Below, piece after piece: positions 32,880-42,991 of a stretch of DNA of 64,000 nucleotides. Numbering within the stretch: the first letter of the stretch is position 1; each line of letters opens with the position of its first letter. The position numbers were made by a program, and so were the translations under genes. Under the pieces are notes generated by a model. The model was not told the origin of the DNA and searched no databases. It saw only the letters and a list, made by a program, of their open reading frames with translations. Source of the stretch: Petrolisthes cinctipes (lineage: Eukaryota > Arthropoda > Malacostraca > Decapoda > Porcellanidae); NCBI GenBank assembly GCA_033782935.1, contig JAWQEG010000727.1, positions 220,587-284,586 of the forward strand. Reading direction: 5' to 3'.

Positions 32880-33400
32880 TTTAGAGTCAATATATTGATG
32901 TTCTCTGCATTTCCAACACGTAAAAGTGCAACATAGAGCTGCCAATGTGCGAAGGCTGGATTTTCAGAGAGATCAAGGCCTATAGAAAGGCCTTAAGAAA
33001 ATAAAGAAAACGCGGTGGGTAAACGATTGAGCAAAAAACCTTGTACAGTCGCGGTCAATAACAATCATCCACATATGGGTATCTCAAACAATTTATTGTC
33101 TAATGTTTTCAAGTTCACATATGATGTTATTGTTTTAAGTAGTGTGTAGCTGCTTGTATTAAATTAAAAGATAGTAGTTAACCTATTTATTGGAAAGATT
33201 ATCATCTAAGGAATAGAGGGAAGCTGTCAAACTCTTGTGTGAGTTACCCCTATATGGATGATTATATATGGCTGCGACTCTATGTAAACCATGCTGAAAA
33301 ACAAAAATAAAAAAATGGATTGTTTTTACTCCTCCTTCTGGCACCGTACCTTACCACTTCAAGTTTAGTTGGACCAGCGAAGCGGGCCGGGTACAGCTAG

Positions 33401-33815
33401 TTTGAAATAATATAAGGTAAGTAATTTTACGAGCCTGTGAAACTTATAACTCCATACTGTATTTATGACTTGGCAGATGTGACGAATTGACTTTTGCCTC
33501 TGACTGTACAAGTTTGTTCACTGCACTGATTCCACTGTTATAGTGTGGAAAAGGCAACTATTAACTTTTCTGCTATTTGTTCAGGTTTGAGACAGTGGTT
33601 TGGTTTATTATATTTCGTATTCCCATTGGTATAGATTAAGGGACTCTGTTATGTAGTCAGAAAATTGGAGATAGATGAGTCCTTCAAATGTTGCTACCAA
33701 ACACTATCTAATTAAAGGATCTTGTTTCGTGGCATAGGCAGGAGGAATCAAGAGCCACCAGATCTCAAACACGATTACAGGGTCCCTTTATATACGAGTG
33801 CTATCTTGGTATTAA
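33401..33815. other. No gene recognised
   Basis: AT-rich DNA between the Helitron end and the next reading frame. No repeat or coding signature was recognised. Confidence 0.5.
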
Positions 33816-34022
33816 ATGTATGACAGAGAACAGCACCCTGGTGAATACAAAGGAATACAAAGGAAGTACAGGCAACAGGAGGTCCATAGTGACCTTTTAC
33901 TAGGTTACCTGTTTAACTATGCTAATCTAGACTACGTGTTGAAGGAAAGGATAGCAAAGCACAAGGCTCCTCCCTACCCACCACTCCCACCGGATAAACC
34001 GGTTGTGGTGGGTCTCTCTCCT
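33816..34022 (+). other. Unknown ORF, about 69 codons
   Basis: The frame encodes a charged, protein-like stretch (EYKGIQRKYRQQEVHSDLLL, later PPYPPLPPDKPVVV) before running into the TATG microsatellite. It could be a diverged 5' part of LINE-B or part of an unknown element. No family is recognised. Confidence 0.25.
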
Positions 34023-34232
34023 ATGTATGTTTGTATAAGTGTATATGTGTATGTGTGTATGTATATGTGTATATATGCATGTATGTGTGTATATGTATGT
34101 ATGTATGTGTATATATATTTATGTATGTGTATATATATTTATGTATGTGTGTAAGTATATATGTATGTATAGAGAAAGACGTGTATCTACTTTATATTTG
34201 TGTGTGTATATATGTATGTATGAAGGCTTTGT
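34019..34232 (+). repeat. (TATG)/(TGTA) microsatellite
   Basis: Irregular tgtatgtatatgtgtatata repeats. Tyr/Cys/Val-rich frames here are artefacts. Confidence 0.92.
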
Positions 34233-34489
34233 ATGAGTCTCGCTCCAACATTTGTGGAGTGTGGACATTCTCATGGCGCTCTGCCTGCATTGTTGTTTGT
34301 GTTGTTTTTGCGTTCTTGTTTGTGTGTTGTTGTTTGTACATTCTTGTTTGTGTGTTGCTATTTCTGTGGTGTTGCTGGTGTTTTGTCTGTTGTGGTTGTG
34401 TGTATTGTTTTGTTGTGATTCTCTGTGTTTAGGTGTGTGTGTGATTGAGTGTATAGTTGTTCGTGTGCAGTTGTTTGCTTCCCATGTAG

Positions 34490-35743
34490 GCCTTGCCTGG
34501 CCTGATGGAGAGCGTGGATTCCTGCTTGGAGGCCGACTTGGTAATGATGGAGGACGACGAGGCTCCAGTTGCAGATCATTGGCCTGAGCTGCCCTCACGC
34601 AACCCTCCCCACCTCTCCTCGTCCGATTTCTCGCAGGATTCCGATGGTGTAGCCTGTTTGCCTCCGGCTGCCAAGACGGCGAAGGGTGCTCCAGCTGTAC
34701 ACAACGTACCTTCTCTGCCTCACCCTGGTGCTTCTTCCTTGTATACCCAATCCTTGCCCTCGTCCAAACTTTCTGATTTTGCCCCGAGAAATACCTATGT
34801 CTAGCTCTCTTTTCCTGGAAATCCATCTACAGACACAAAGATGCATTGGTTGTCTGATGTCAACAGCGCATTCCAGTTGTAGCATGAACTGGCTGAAGTC
34901 AAGGTGGCTGCCATCACCTACTAGTTTTTCTACATCTCTAGGAAGCGTCAAAACATCATGGATAGAGTCAATTATGGTGAATTTTTGTCTCTGCCCCTCA
35001 TTCTTCAAGACTCAACCGAATGGCCCACCTCCAATTGAGATTTCCTTTGATTTCCTCCCCTGTCTTCCACTGTGTGAGGTGCGGAAACTTCATAATGACC
35101 AGCCTTGGTGCTACAGGTGCTGGGGAGTTGGGCATATCTCCTAGTACTGTTCTGCCAGGCCGAAGTGTGCATGGTGTGCCGCTGACCATGATTCCAAGAC
35201 GTGTCCTGTCAGGGGTGAACCATCACGTCCTGTTGCCTCAACCTCTTAGCCTTCACCTCCTGATGATACGTCTCGATGGAAGTGTCCACGATGCCTTCAG
35301 CCAGGGGTTAACGTCTGGCATGGATGTACTCGACGTCAAGCCCAGGCTCGTGCCTTTACTCTTGTGCCGCCTCCACCACCATCACCTCCCCAGTCTGCTC
35401 CTCCTACCAGCCCTGCCTCGCCTTCGGACCTGGCCCTCTGCAAGTCTGTCACTACCCTCATGGTACGGTGTACGGCTCTCGAGAACTGCTTCTCCACCCT
35501 TGAAGCCAGGATTAATGGGCTGGTTGCCATTTAGGCTGTGAATGACTCCAAACTCTCCACCTTGGTTGAGGCTCAGCAGGCCATCATCTACACTGTCACC
35601 ACCATTACTGAAAGGATGGATAGTGTTGCATCCCTCCTTGAAAAGCTTTACGAGTCAGTTCATTCTACTGGTCCATCTTCTTCTCCAGGTCGCTCATCTG
35701 CCCCCACTCCCCGGACTTCTACCTCCAAACACAGAGTTTGCTA
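34490..35743 (+). pseudogene. LINE-B ORF1 (gag-like, CCHC), broken
   Basis: Starts GLMESVDSCLEADLVMMEDD. The middle encodes CYRCWGVGHIS then CAWCAADHDSKTC (two CCHC-like knuckles) and WKCPRCLQPGVNVWHGC as a possible third. A proline-rich linker and a coiled-coil-like stretch ALENCFSTLEARINGLVA follow. ORF1 proteins of this type bind element RNA. Stops and shifts (for example near 34803, 35142 and 35535) split it. Related fragments are at 49216, 54774 and 58967. Confidence 0.75.
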
Positions 35744-35745
35744 GT

Positions 35746-36602
35746 GATTGTCAGCTGGATGTCATCTCCTGGAATATATGTGGTATTACCAGTCATGCTA
35801 AGCTCACTCAACTAAAGGTCTACGTTTTTGGTCATCATGCCAGTGTTATTTTTCTCCAGGAAGCATTTCCAGGATGGCCAACCATTGCTGGGCAAGCTCC
35901 TCCCCTCTCAGGTTCTGTGCCAAATGTTCATCTAGTAAGGAATAGTCTCCTGACTTACATATATAGCTCCTTGCCACTTCGCCTCCTCTGTATCTCATCT
36001 GATTCTGACATGACCTTTCAGCTATTTGAGGTTCTACCTGGGGATGGAGTACTCCAATTATGTAATGTCTATTCTGCCCAAGCTAGACTTACTCTTGAGG
36101 CTCTTTATTCTCAAACAGTGCATGGTATGGTGTATATGGGAAATTTTAATGCTCGACATTCTGACTTGGGTGATGGATCTGGCTCTACTAATCGTAATGG
36201 TGTTCGTCTCTTTTTATACATCTGCAAGCAATATCTGACATGCTGAGACACTGGCGGTGCCCCTCATTGCCGGGAGGTACTCTGGATTACGTCGTCTCGT
36301 GTGGCCTCATAGCATCTCAGGTTCAGTGCTCCTCCATGCCAGATTTATTCTCTGATCATGTCGCTCTTCGGTTTCATTATTCTCTACCTGCTGGGTCAAG
36401 TGCTTCAGCCACTCGTTTGCGTATTGTTGTGCCCCATAAATATTGCCCGACTCACATATTATTTATGGCCCATGTATTCCCTGCATTTCACATATCTTCA
36501 CCTGAACAGTTGTACTCAGATCTTGTTTCTGCTAATCATTACTTTTATAGGCTATCGGTCTCCTGGCCACACCTTCAACATTGCCATAATGTCCACTCCT
36601 AG
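35746..36602 (+). pseudogene. LINE-B ORF2 endonuclease domain
   Basis: Residues read DVISWNICGITSHAKLTQL, IFLQEAFPGW, MVYMGNFNARHSDLGDGS and LFSDHVALRFHY. These are the N, E, GDFN and SDH boxes of APE endonucleases. The GDFN box is GNFN here (36137-36149), losing a catalytic aspartate, while SDH is intact. Stops at about 36243 and 36600 and shifts break the ORF. 36390-36455 is the single-copy version of the 66-bp unit tandemly repeated in LINE-B fragments elsewhere. Confidence 0.82.
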
Positions 36603-36939
36603 ACGCTGGATGCACGTATACAGGAGGCGAAGCAGGAGGCTTTACGTGATGGCCTTTTGTGACAAGCCAACCCAACCCCTGACCTGCACCATCGTTACTA
36701 AATATCTAGGGACGCTTTAGTCACCCTACAGGAGTGTGCTCACACTGAGTCTTGGTAGCAGTTCATAGACAGCATCAACCAGCAAACAAGTGTGGCTTCT
36801 ATGTAGCGCCTCATCCATCAGGTTGTTAAAAAGATACCAGCCACTGCCCATCATCACACTCCCACCGTCTATGCCCAACACCTTGTCGATGTCTGGTCAG
36901 AACAATCTACCCCAGCAAGTCTACCCATCCACATATAAA

Positions 36940-38030
36940 ATCCACTTGCTTCCCGTGCTGCTATCCATCAATTACGTCTAATGTCTGCTCTTTTGCAAGA
37001 TGATGACAATGATGATGTAGAGCAGATAACCAAGGAGGAGTTGCGCCGTGCTCTCTCTCGGGGTAGAGCTTCTTCTCCTGGTGATGATGGTACAACTTAT
37101 GCTGTGCTTTGCCTACTTCACCAAGTTCCCGGGAACCTTCTACTTCGACTGTACAATCTCTGTCTTCGTGATGGTTGTGTACCACTAGCCTGGACCAGCA
37201 GTACAATAATACCCATCCCTAATCCCAGCACTGCGAAGTTCAGGCCTATTTCCCTTACTTCCTGTTTTTGTAAGGTTATGGAGAGAATCTTACTTAATCA
37301 TCTTGTGTACCGACTGCAGGATCGCCTTTGTCCATGGCTGTTTGGTTTCCTTTCCCAGCAGAGCACACACCACTGCCTAGTCGACCTGTACTCTTGCCAC
37401 TCTTGTGAGGTGGCATTCATTGATCTTCGAAGTGCTTTCGATGTTGCTAATAGAGACGTCATGTTGGATCAACTGGTTGAATTTGGATGGAGGGTAATCT
37501 ACTAAGGTGGATTCCGGGTTACCTCAGTAACAGGACCTCCCGTGTGTGGACTCAGTCATTTGCACTGTTTTCATCTTGGTACACCTCAAGGAGGTGTTCT
37601 CTGCCTATTTTTATTTAATATTCTGATGCATCGGTTGCTCGCTTCTCTCCCTAATATTCCTGGAACTACAATTACGTGCTATGCTGATGATATCAGTGTT
37701 CATTCCACCTCACCAAGGGATCTCCAGCGGTTTCTTGACTCCTTTTCTGTGGCCTCCTCTCTCTGTGGCATTATTGTCTCTCCAGATAAGAGCAGAATAT
37801 TCACCTGTCACCTTCCTCAAGCTCGGCCAGTATTCACCATTGGAAGGACTGTCATTCTCATGTGTTCCCAGAACCGCTACCTGGGTGTACCAATCAATAT
37901 TTGGCCAGTTGACCCAGCCAAGCCTCAAGACCATCCCTTTGTCCAGGACTTGTTGGGTCGTCTCCAGCGCCGACCATCTATATTCCTTTTATCCGTTCAG
38001 TTGTTGATTACCTCTCCCTTGCTTTGATTT
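36940..38030 (+). pseudogene. LINE-B ORF2 reverse transcriptase
   Basis: ELRRALSRGRASSPGDDGTT, FRPISLTSCFCKVMERIL, VAFIDLRSAFDVANRD, then after a shift near 37505 LGTPQGGVLCLFLFNIL and CYADDISVHS. The YADD box is intact. The frameshift lies at the YLSNRTS segment. It follows the endonuclease after a linker with several stops. Confidence 0.85.
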
Positions 38031-38460
38031 AACTTCCTAGGGCTACTCTGGAAACTTTAGAGAAATTTCAAAATATAGATATGAGAATAATTCTCGGCAG
38101 TCCCATGTCGACCAGGATAGTGAATATGCAGCGTAAGTTGCATCTTTCCCTATTAGTCGAAACAATTTACTCAAATGTTACTTGCTTCACTGCCAAGTGC
38201 CTCCATTTCCCATATCTTTCACCCCACTACTGGCATATAGTCAGGACTTCTCTTACTTAAACCAAACTCCCCTGTCCCTCCCATACTGCCTGCTGGATGT
38301 ATTCTTATAAGGTCTGTTTCCTCTATGCTTCGTAGTCTTAATATAGATATAATGGTTGTAGACATCCCCCCAGGGCCCCCTCCATGGATGTTACCAATAC
38401 CTGATGTGAGCTTCACACCTACTTCCAAGTCGGAACTGCCTTCTCTGTAACCACTCTAGC

Positions 38461-38722
38461 TAAACATTTTGTGAACTGTATGCCATTCTGGATGCTGTTA
38501 GTCTTGTTTGTCAACGTGGAGTGAATTCTGCCATTTTTTGTATCTCCAAACCTACCCTTCATTCCCTCTCTATTGTTCAGCCCACACACACTACTGTTGT
38601 TCAGCAGATTTTGTCGTTTTTGGCCTTATTGCGTCATCATAACTTGACTGTCAAATTTTTATGGGTGCCAGACTCGCGAAGGAGGCCTGCCATCTGCCTC
38701 CTCGTGGTGTTGGACATCCTCT
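38461..38722 (+). pseudogene. LINE-B RNase H-like domain
   Basis: SAIFCISKPTLHSLSIVQP, then VVQQILSFLALLRHHNLTVK and FLWVPDSRRRP match the second half of the RNase H of I-type LINEs (S-D-S-x-SAL ... F-x-WVPSH). The first half is decayed. It would remove the RNA strand after first-strand synthesis. Confidence 0.65.
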
Positions 38723-38759
38723 CTCCCTAACATGTTTCCTCTATAGAGTCTGCTCCGCT

Positions 38760-39130
38760 GCTCTTCTCCCTGTACGGTGGCGCAGTCTGTCTGCCAGCAC
38801 AAATATTCCTACCGTCATCGGGAACTCATGATTCGAAGGCACAATGTAGTCTCTGCTCGTTTGAGGCTTTGCTACCGGCCACCGTGGCAGGTTGCTGGGA
38901 TGCAGGGTGAGCCTTCCTTCACTGAGTATCGCTTGTGTTGAGCGCTTCGTGCTAACACTATAGAGCACTATTGCCTGGCCTGCCCCACTGTCCGACATTT
39001 GCTGCCTCGGGGCCTGCCACTTGATGTGGTTTGTTGACACCTGCTGAACCACCAGGTTCTGGAGGAACTTCTGGTATGCCACCCTCGTTTTGATGGATTA
39101 ACGTGGTCATATGTAAATATTCGTCTGAAT
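38760..39130 (+). pseudogene. LINE-B ORF2 C-terminal Cys/His tail
   Basis: RHNVVSARLRLCYRPPWQVA and later EHYCLACPTVRHLLP show the loosely spaced Cys/His set found at the C-terminus of I/R1-type ORF2 proteins, with several stops. It lies between RNase H and the GT-rich 3' UTR. Confidence 0.55.
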
Positions 39131-39293
39131 TTTCGTGTTTCATTCTGTTATGCTTTCGTGATGTGTGTGTGTGTGTATGTGTGAGTGTGTATGTGTGAGT
39201 GTAGTCATTGGATGTTCATGTGTCCCGCTTACCCTTATGTTTTGTTGTCTCTCTTTTAATTGACACCATGGTTCAAAAAAAAAAAAAAAAAAA

Positions 39294-39824
39294 TATGCAG
39301 ATGTTCTTAAGTCTTACAATATATTGGTCAGGATTCTCACCCACTTCCGGCTTAAAATCTCTAAATTTGACCCTATAACCGTCCTCAGTCAAGTTAACTC
39401 TCTTCAACACTGCATTTTTAACCTGATCGTAGTCCAAGGCTGACGTATCTGAAAACCTTGAATACACGCTGAGAGCTGTACCCGTCAACAGAGTACTTAG
39501 TGCAGTTGCCCAAGTCTCTTTTGGCCACTCTTTTTGACTAGCGAATCGCTCATATCTCAACAGGTAACTGTCTAATTCATCCTTACCTTCCACAAACACC
39601 GGAAGTTTGGGAGCCTTGGCTCGAACCACCTCTTGCGTTCCTCTCTCCGGTTGTGCTGATACTTCTAGCTTCTTTAACTCGAGCTCATGTTTTCTCTGTG
39701 CTTCTCGATCTGCGACTTCCTTCACATCTCGTTCTGCTGCTTTTTCGGCTTCTCTTTCCATTCTCTCCTCTGTTTGAAATTCAGACAAGAGTTTTCTTAC
39801 CTCTTGGCCAATATCCAATTTCAA
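39294..39824 (-). pseudogene. Second gypsy element: gag N-terminus, truncated by LINE-B
   Basis: On the minus strand a Glu/Lys-rich coiled-coil start (EERMEREAEKAAERDVKEV) leads to KLPVFVEGKDELDSYLLRYE, FASQKEWPKETWATALSTLL, and YRVKFRDFKPEVGENPDQYI. This is a SCAN-like gag capsid domain common in animal gypsy elements. The frame is clean until it meets the LINE-B poly-A, so the rest of the element lies to the left of LINE-B or is lost. Confidence 0.88.
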
Positions 39825-39898
39825 CCAATGCTTCCATTCTATTCATTTTTATGGCACTTAATACACTGCAAGATCTGCTTTATTCATCCAATACACCC

Positions 39899-39917
39899 GA
39901 TCCCAGTCAGGCCCCCA
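39899..39917 (-). other. Primer-binding site of second gypsy element
   Basis: Minus strand tgggggcctgactgggatc starts one base after the LTR end (...gtgaca). This is the usual layout of LTR, PBS, gag. Confidence 0.65.
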
Positions 39918-39918
39918 T

Positions 39919-40833
39919 TGTCACAGATTCATTAGGATCGGGATTGATGAAGCACACCAAACACAGTTTTATATAATAATTTATCTTAATAGGCACAAAC
40001 CACCATTAACTAACACCACAATTTCCGATAAAATCCAACACCACCACTCATCCCCACTGAACACAAGTAATAAATAACAATTGAATATTAAACCCCAACA
40101 AACACTCTAACCCCACTCATGACAAGTATAGGACCACCACACCACACAGTGGGACAGTCTGGTAGCCCTCCTTCCCACAATAGGTAAGTAGGCAAAAGGC
40201 AGGTCGCTCCTTCCACACACAGATAGATGGACAGCTCATTCCACCACACTGATAACGTAGCTGGGTGATAGGCAGGCAGCTCCTTCCCAACAACCAGCAG
40301 GTGGGTGATAGGCAGACATTTCCTTCCCCACACTGATAGGTGGGCGATAGGCAGACAGTTCCTTCCCCACACTGATAGGTGGGCGATAGGCAGACAGCTC
40401 CTTCCCCACACTGATAGGTGGGTGATAGGCAGGCAGCTCATTCCCCACACTGATAGGTGGGTGATAGGCAGACAGTTCCTTCCCCACACTGATAGGTGGG
40501 CGATAGGCAGACAGCTCCTTCCCCACAACCAGCAGGTGGGCAACAGGCAGGCATCTCCTTCCTCACACTGATAGGTGGGTGATAGGCAGACAACTCCTTC
40601 CCCACAACCAGCAGGTGGGCGACAGGCAGGCATCTCCTTCCCCACACTGATAGGTGGGCGATAGGTAGACAGTTCCTTTTCCATACAGACAGAGATTCCT
40701 GTGCATCCCAGTCCGGACACCTTGGTTAGCTGGTGCGTTCTGCCAGTCACAGTTCAGGACTCGTCGACTAAGTGTCAATCAGCTCCACAAACAAGATAAC
40801 CACCTATCTGCCCAGTTCATGAAATTTGTTACA
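39919..40833 (-). repeat. LTR of second gypsy element (915 bp)
   Basis: Read on the minus strand it begins tgtaacaaatttcatgaact at 40833 and ends ctgtgaca at 39919, next to the PBS. It contains the 39-bp minisatellite described below. To its right, sequence at once matches LINE-B (40834 on), so this is the outer edge of the gypsy insertion into LINE-B fragment B. Confidence 0.72.
40262..40690 (-). repeat. 39-bp minisatellite in the LTR, about 11 units
   Basis: Units contain gataggcagacagttccttc and end either cacactgatagg (39 bp) or cacaaccagcagg (40 bp). The minus strand stays open with a 13-residue motif PPISVGKELSAYR. No protein role is assumed; it is an LTR-internal expansion. Confidence 0.9.
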
Positions 40834-41266
40834 CTTGAGAAGATTTGTGTGTCAGTCTCTTCTCTTGGTTTGTCTCCTACTCCAGGTCGTTCATCTGCCT
40901 CTACTCTCCGGAGGCTTCTTCCTCCAAGCATAGGGTTTGCTCTTAATGTCATCTCCTGGAGCATCTGTGGTATCACCAGTTATGTTAAACTCAGTCAACT
41001 CATGGTGTATGTTTTTCCTCATCAGCCGAGTATTTTCTTTCTCCAGGAAGTATTTCCAGGATGGTCTCTCACCTCTGGACAAACTCTTAACTTGCATACT
41101 TAGCTTCTAGCACATCACCTTCTTTTGTACCTCCACCGATCCTGACATGACCTTTCAGCTTCAGGAAGGTACTCTGGATCTCATCCTCACATCTGGACTG
41201 ATAACATCTCAGAACCAGTGCTCCATGGTGTCAGTTTTATTCTCTATTCATGTCACACTTTGGCTT

Positions 41267-41464
41267 CATTATATTCTACCTGCTGGGTCTACTGCTCCTG
41301 CCACTCGTTTACATATTGCTGTGCCTGTAAATCATTATATTCTACCTGCTGGGTCTACTGCTCCTGCCACTCGTTTACATATTGCTGTGCCTGTAAATCA
41401 TTATATTCTACCTGCTGGGTCTACTGCTCCTGCCACTCGTTTACATATTGCTGTGCCTGGAAAT
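41267..41464 (+). repeat. 66-bp in-frame tandem repeat, 3 copies
   Basis: Each unit starts cattatattctacctgctgg, is 66 bp (22 codons), and the three are nearly identical. The canonical LINE-B has one copy (36390-36455), fragment A about two, fragment D (57083-57212) two, and the fragment at 63602 just over one. Confidence 0.93.
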
Positions 41465-41943
41465 CAAGAGTGGGCAACCTTTGTACAGTAGACCAAAGGT
41501 CAGATGAGTCTTTCTGGAGCATGTCACAGGCAGCAGTGACAAACGAGAACCACAAAGGGGTTTTGTACAAAACATTTATTGAAAAAAAAAACATACAAAT
41601 TAGTGAGATTGTTTGGTGACATTGTTCATTGAAGAGTGTTCTTGGTAAACATACAAATTAGTGTGATGGTTAGTTCTACTTGCCATAAACAATTGTTTCA
41701 ATGTTCAGTTCAATGGATGAGAAACACAACAGAAGAATATCATTGAGGTAACAGTCCGAGACCTGATAGTGAAGGTGAGACTTGGTGACCAGAGTACCAA
41801 GTCGCCTTGACTTGGAGAGAGTGTAGGGTTGACAAACAGTATTTGTCAGCAGTATTTGCAGGCCGGATTCTATTATTAATTCCGAGTATGTTCACGGGCC
41901 ACACAATACATAGTATTTAACAGTAACACTCTGTTCTTAGTTC

Positions 41944-42032
<89 letters not shown>

Positions 42033-42197
42033 TGACAAACAGTAATTGTCTCGGGCCGGACGATAGGCCTTCTTGGGCTGGATCTGGCCTGCGGGCCAAG
42101 GTTGGCCACCCCTTGCAGGCCGGATTCCATTATTAATTCGGAGTATGTTCACGGGCCACACAATATGCCTCTGTGGGCCGAATGTTACCCGCTCCTA
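41465..42197. mobile_element. Non-autonomous hAT-like element, copy B
   Basis: Same ends as copy A (caagagtgggcaacct ... ttacccgctccta) and same LINE-B site, with 8-mers ctggaaat and ctctaaat outside. It is longer (733 bp) because of a GA run at 41946-42030 and an internal partial duplication of its right end (41834-41945). Subterminal ctgcgggccaaggttggcca is typical of hAT ends. Confidence 0.65.
41946..42030. repeat. (GA)n microsatellite inside hAT copy B
   Basis: An 85-bp pure GA run following ttcttagttcat, the same junction as at 42428. Confidence 0.97.
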
Positions 42198-42603
42198 CTC
42201 TAAATATAGCCTGATGGACATCTTATTTATGACTCATATGTTACTTACTATTTACCTTTCTTTGCCGGACCAGTTATACTCTGATCTTTTCTTTGCCAGA
42301 CATGTCGTTTACAAGTTATTTGTCTCCCAGACACACCTCCAACTTCGTTGTACTGCTCATTCATAGATGCTTTACACAAGAGAGTTTTATACAAAGTAGT
42401 TGACAGTAACACTCTGTTCTTAGTTCATGAGAGAGAGAGAAAAAAAAAATGTATATATATGTAAGTGACAGGAAACGTGTGTGTGTGTGTGTGTGTGCTT
42501 GTGTGTTAGGTTCGTACTATCCCTATCGTTGTAAAATTTTTGACCATTAAATTCCTTCATGACTAACTTGGAATACTGTATAAAGGTAAAACTAATTTTG
42601 TGG

Positions 42604-42605
<2 letters not shown>

Positions 42606-42662
<57 letters not shown>
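42606..42662. repeat. (GT)n microsatellite
   Basis: Pure GT run; its complement is at 63329-63372 in the right arm. Confidence 0.97.
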
Positions 42663-42664
<2 letters not shown>

Positions 42665-42991
42665 CAATCTGAAATGCTTGTGATCCTCCCTAGATACAGA
42701 AAAGTTGTTTGGTAATTGTTAAACAAATTTGGATCAATTGTCAGGCTTAAAATAAAGTATACTACATTGATTTGCAAGAAGTAACAACACAATAATTTCC
42801 AAAGGATTAAATTACTCGCAGTACACTGGAGTTCATTATTTAATTTGTTTTATCTCTTCCTCCACTGTCCCTACGGATGCCGCCATTACACTATCACAAG
42901 GCCACACACACATTGACATTTACATTATGACAAGGCCACACACACATTAACACACATACATTATTACAAGGCCACACACACATTAACACAC

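Larger units (their letters stand above)
32404..33400 (+). mobile_element. Helitron 3' part with foldback
   Basis: A helicase C-terminus (32404-32740) is followed by a hairpin, an inverted partial copy of the helicase (32881-32990), and at 33375-33400 the string agcgaagcgggccgggtaca ending in gctag, followed by T. A GC-rich short hairpin-like motif and terminal CTAG are the hallmarks of Helitron 3' ends, which insert next to T. The 5' end is not seen. Confidence 0.65.
34233..39293 (+). mobile_element. LINE-B, I-superfamily non-LTR retrotransposon, near full length
   Basis: Order on the plus strand: gag-like ORF1 with CCHC knuckles and coiled coil, endonuclease, RT, RNase H, C-terminal Cys/His tail, then 19 A at 39275-39293. 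An RNase H after the RT is typical of the I superfamily. Many stops and shifts make it inactive. The poly-A lies directly against a minus-strand gypsy gag, so LINE-B inserted into that gag. The 5' boundary is not certain. Confidence 0.82.
40834..42427 (+). pseudogene. LINE-B fragment B, with triple 66-bp repeat and hAT insertion
   Basis: Begins at the end of ORF1 (LINE-B 35640 equivalent) and runs into the endonuclease: FALNVISWSICGITSYVKLS, FFLQEVFPGW. The middle of the endonuclease is deleted near 41105. 41267-41464 holds three 22-codon units with LPAGSTAPATRLHIAVPV. A hAT-like element occupies 41465-42197, after which LINE-B resumes (DLFFARHVVYKLFV) to about 42370. The SDH box is SIH. Confidence 0.78.

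Noticed and set aside
34031..34432. Cys/Val/Tyr-rich frames near 34 kb as membrane proteins
   Set aside because: They come from TATG and GTTTGTGT microsatellite sequence upstream of LINE-B.
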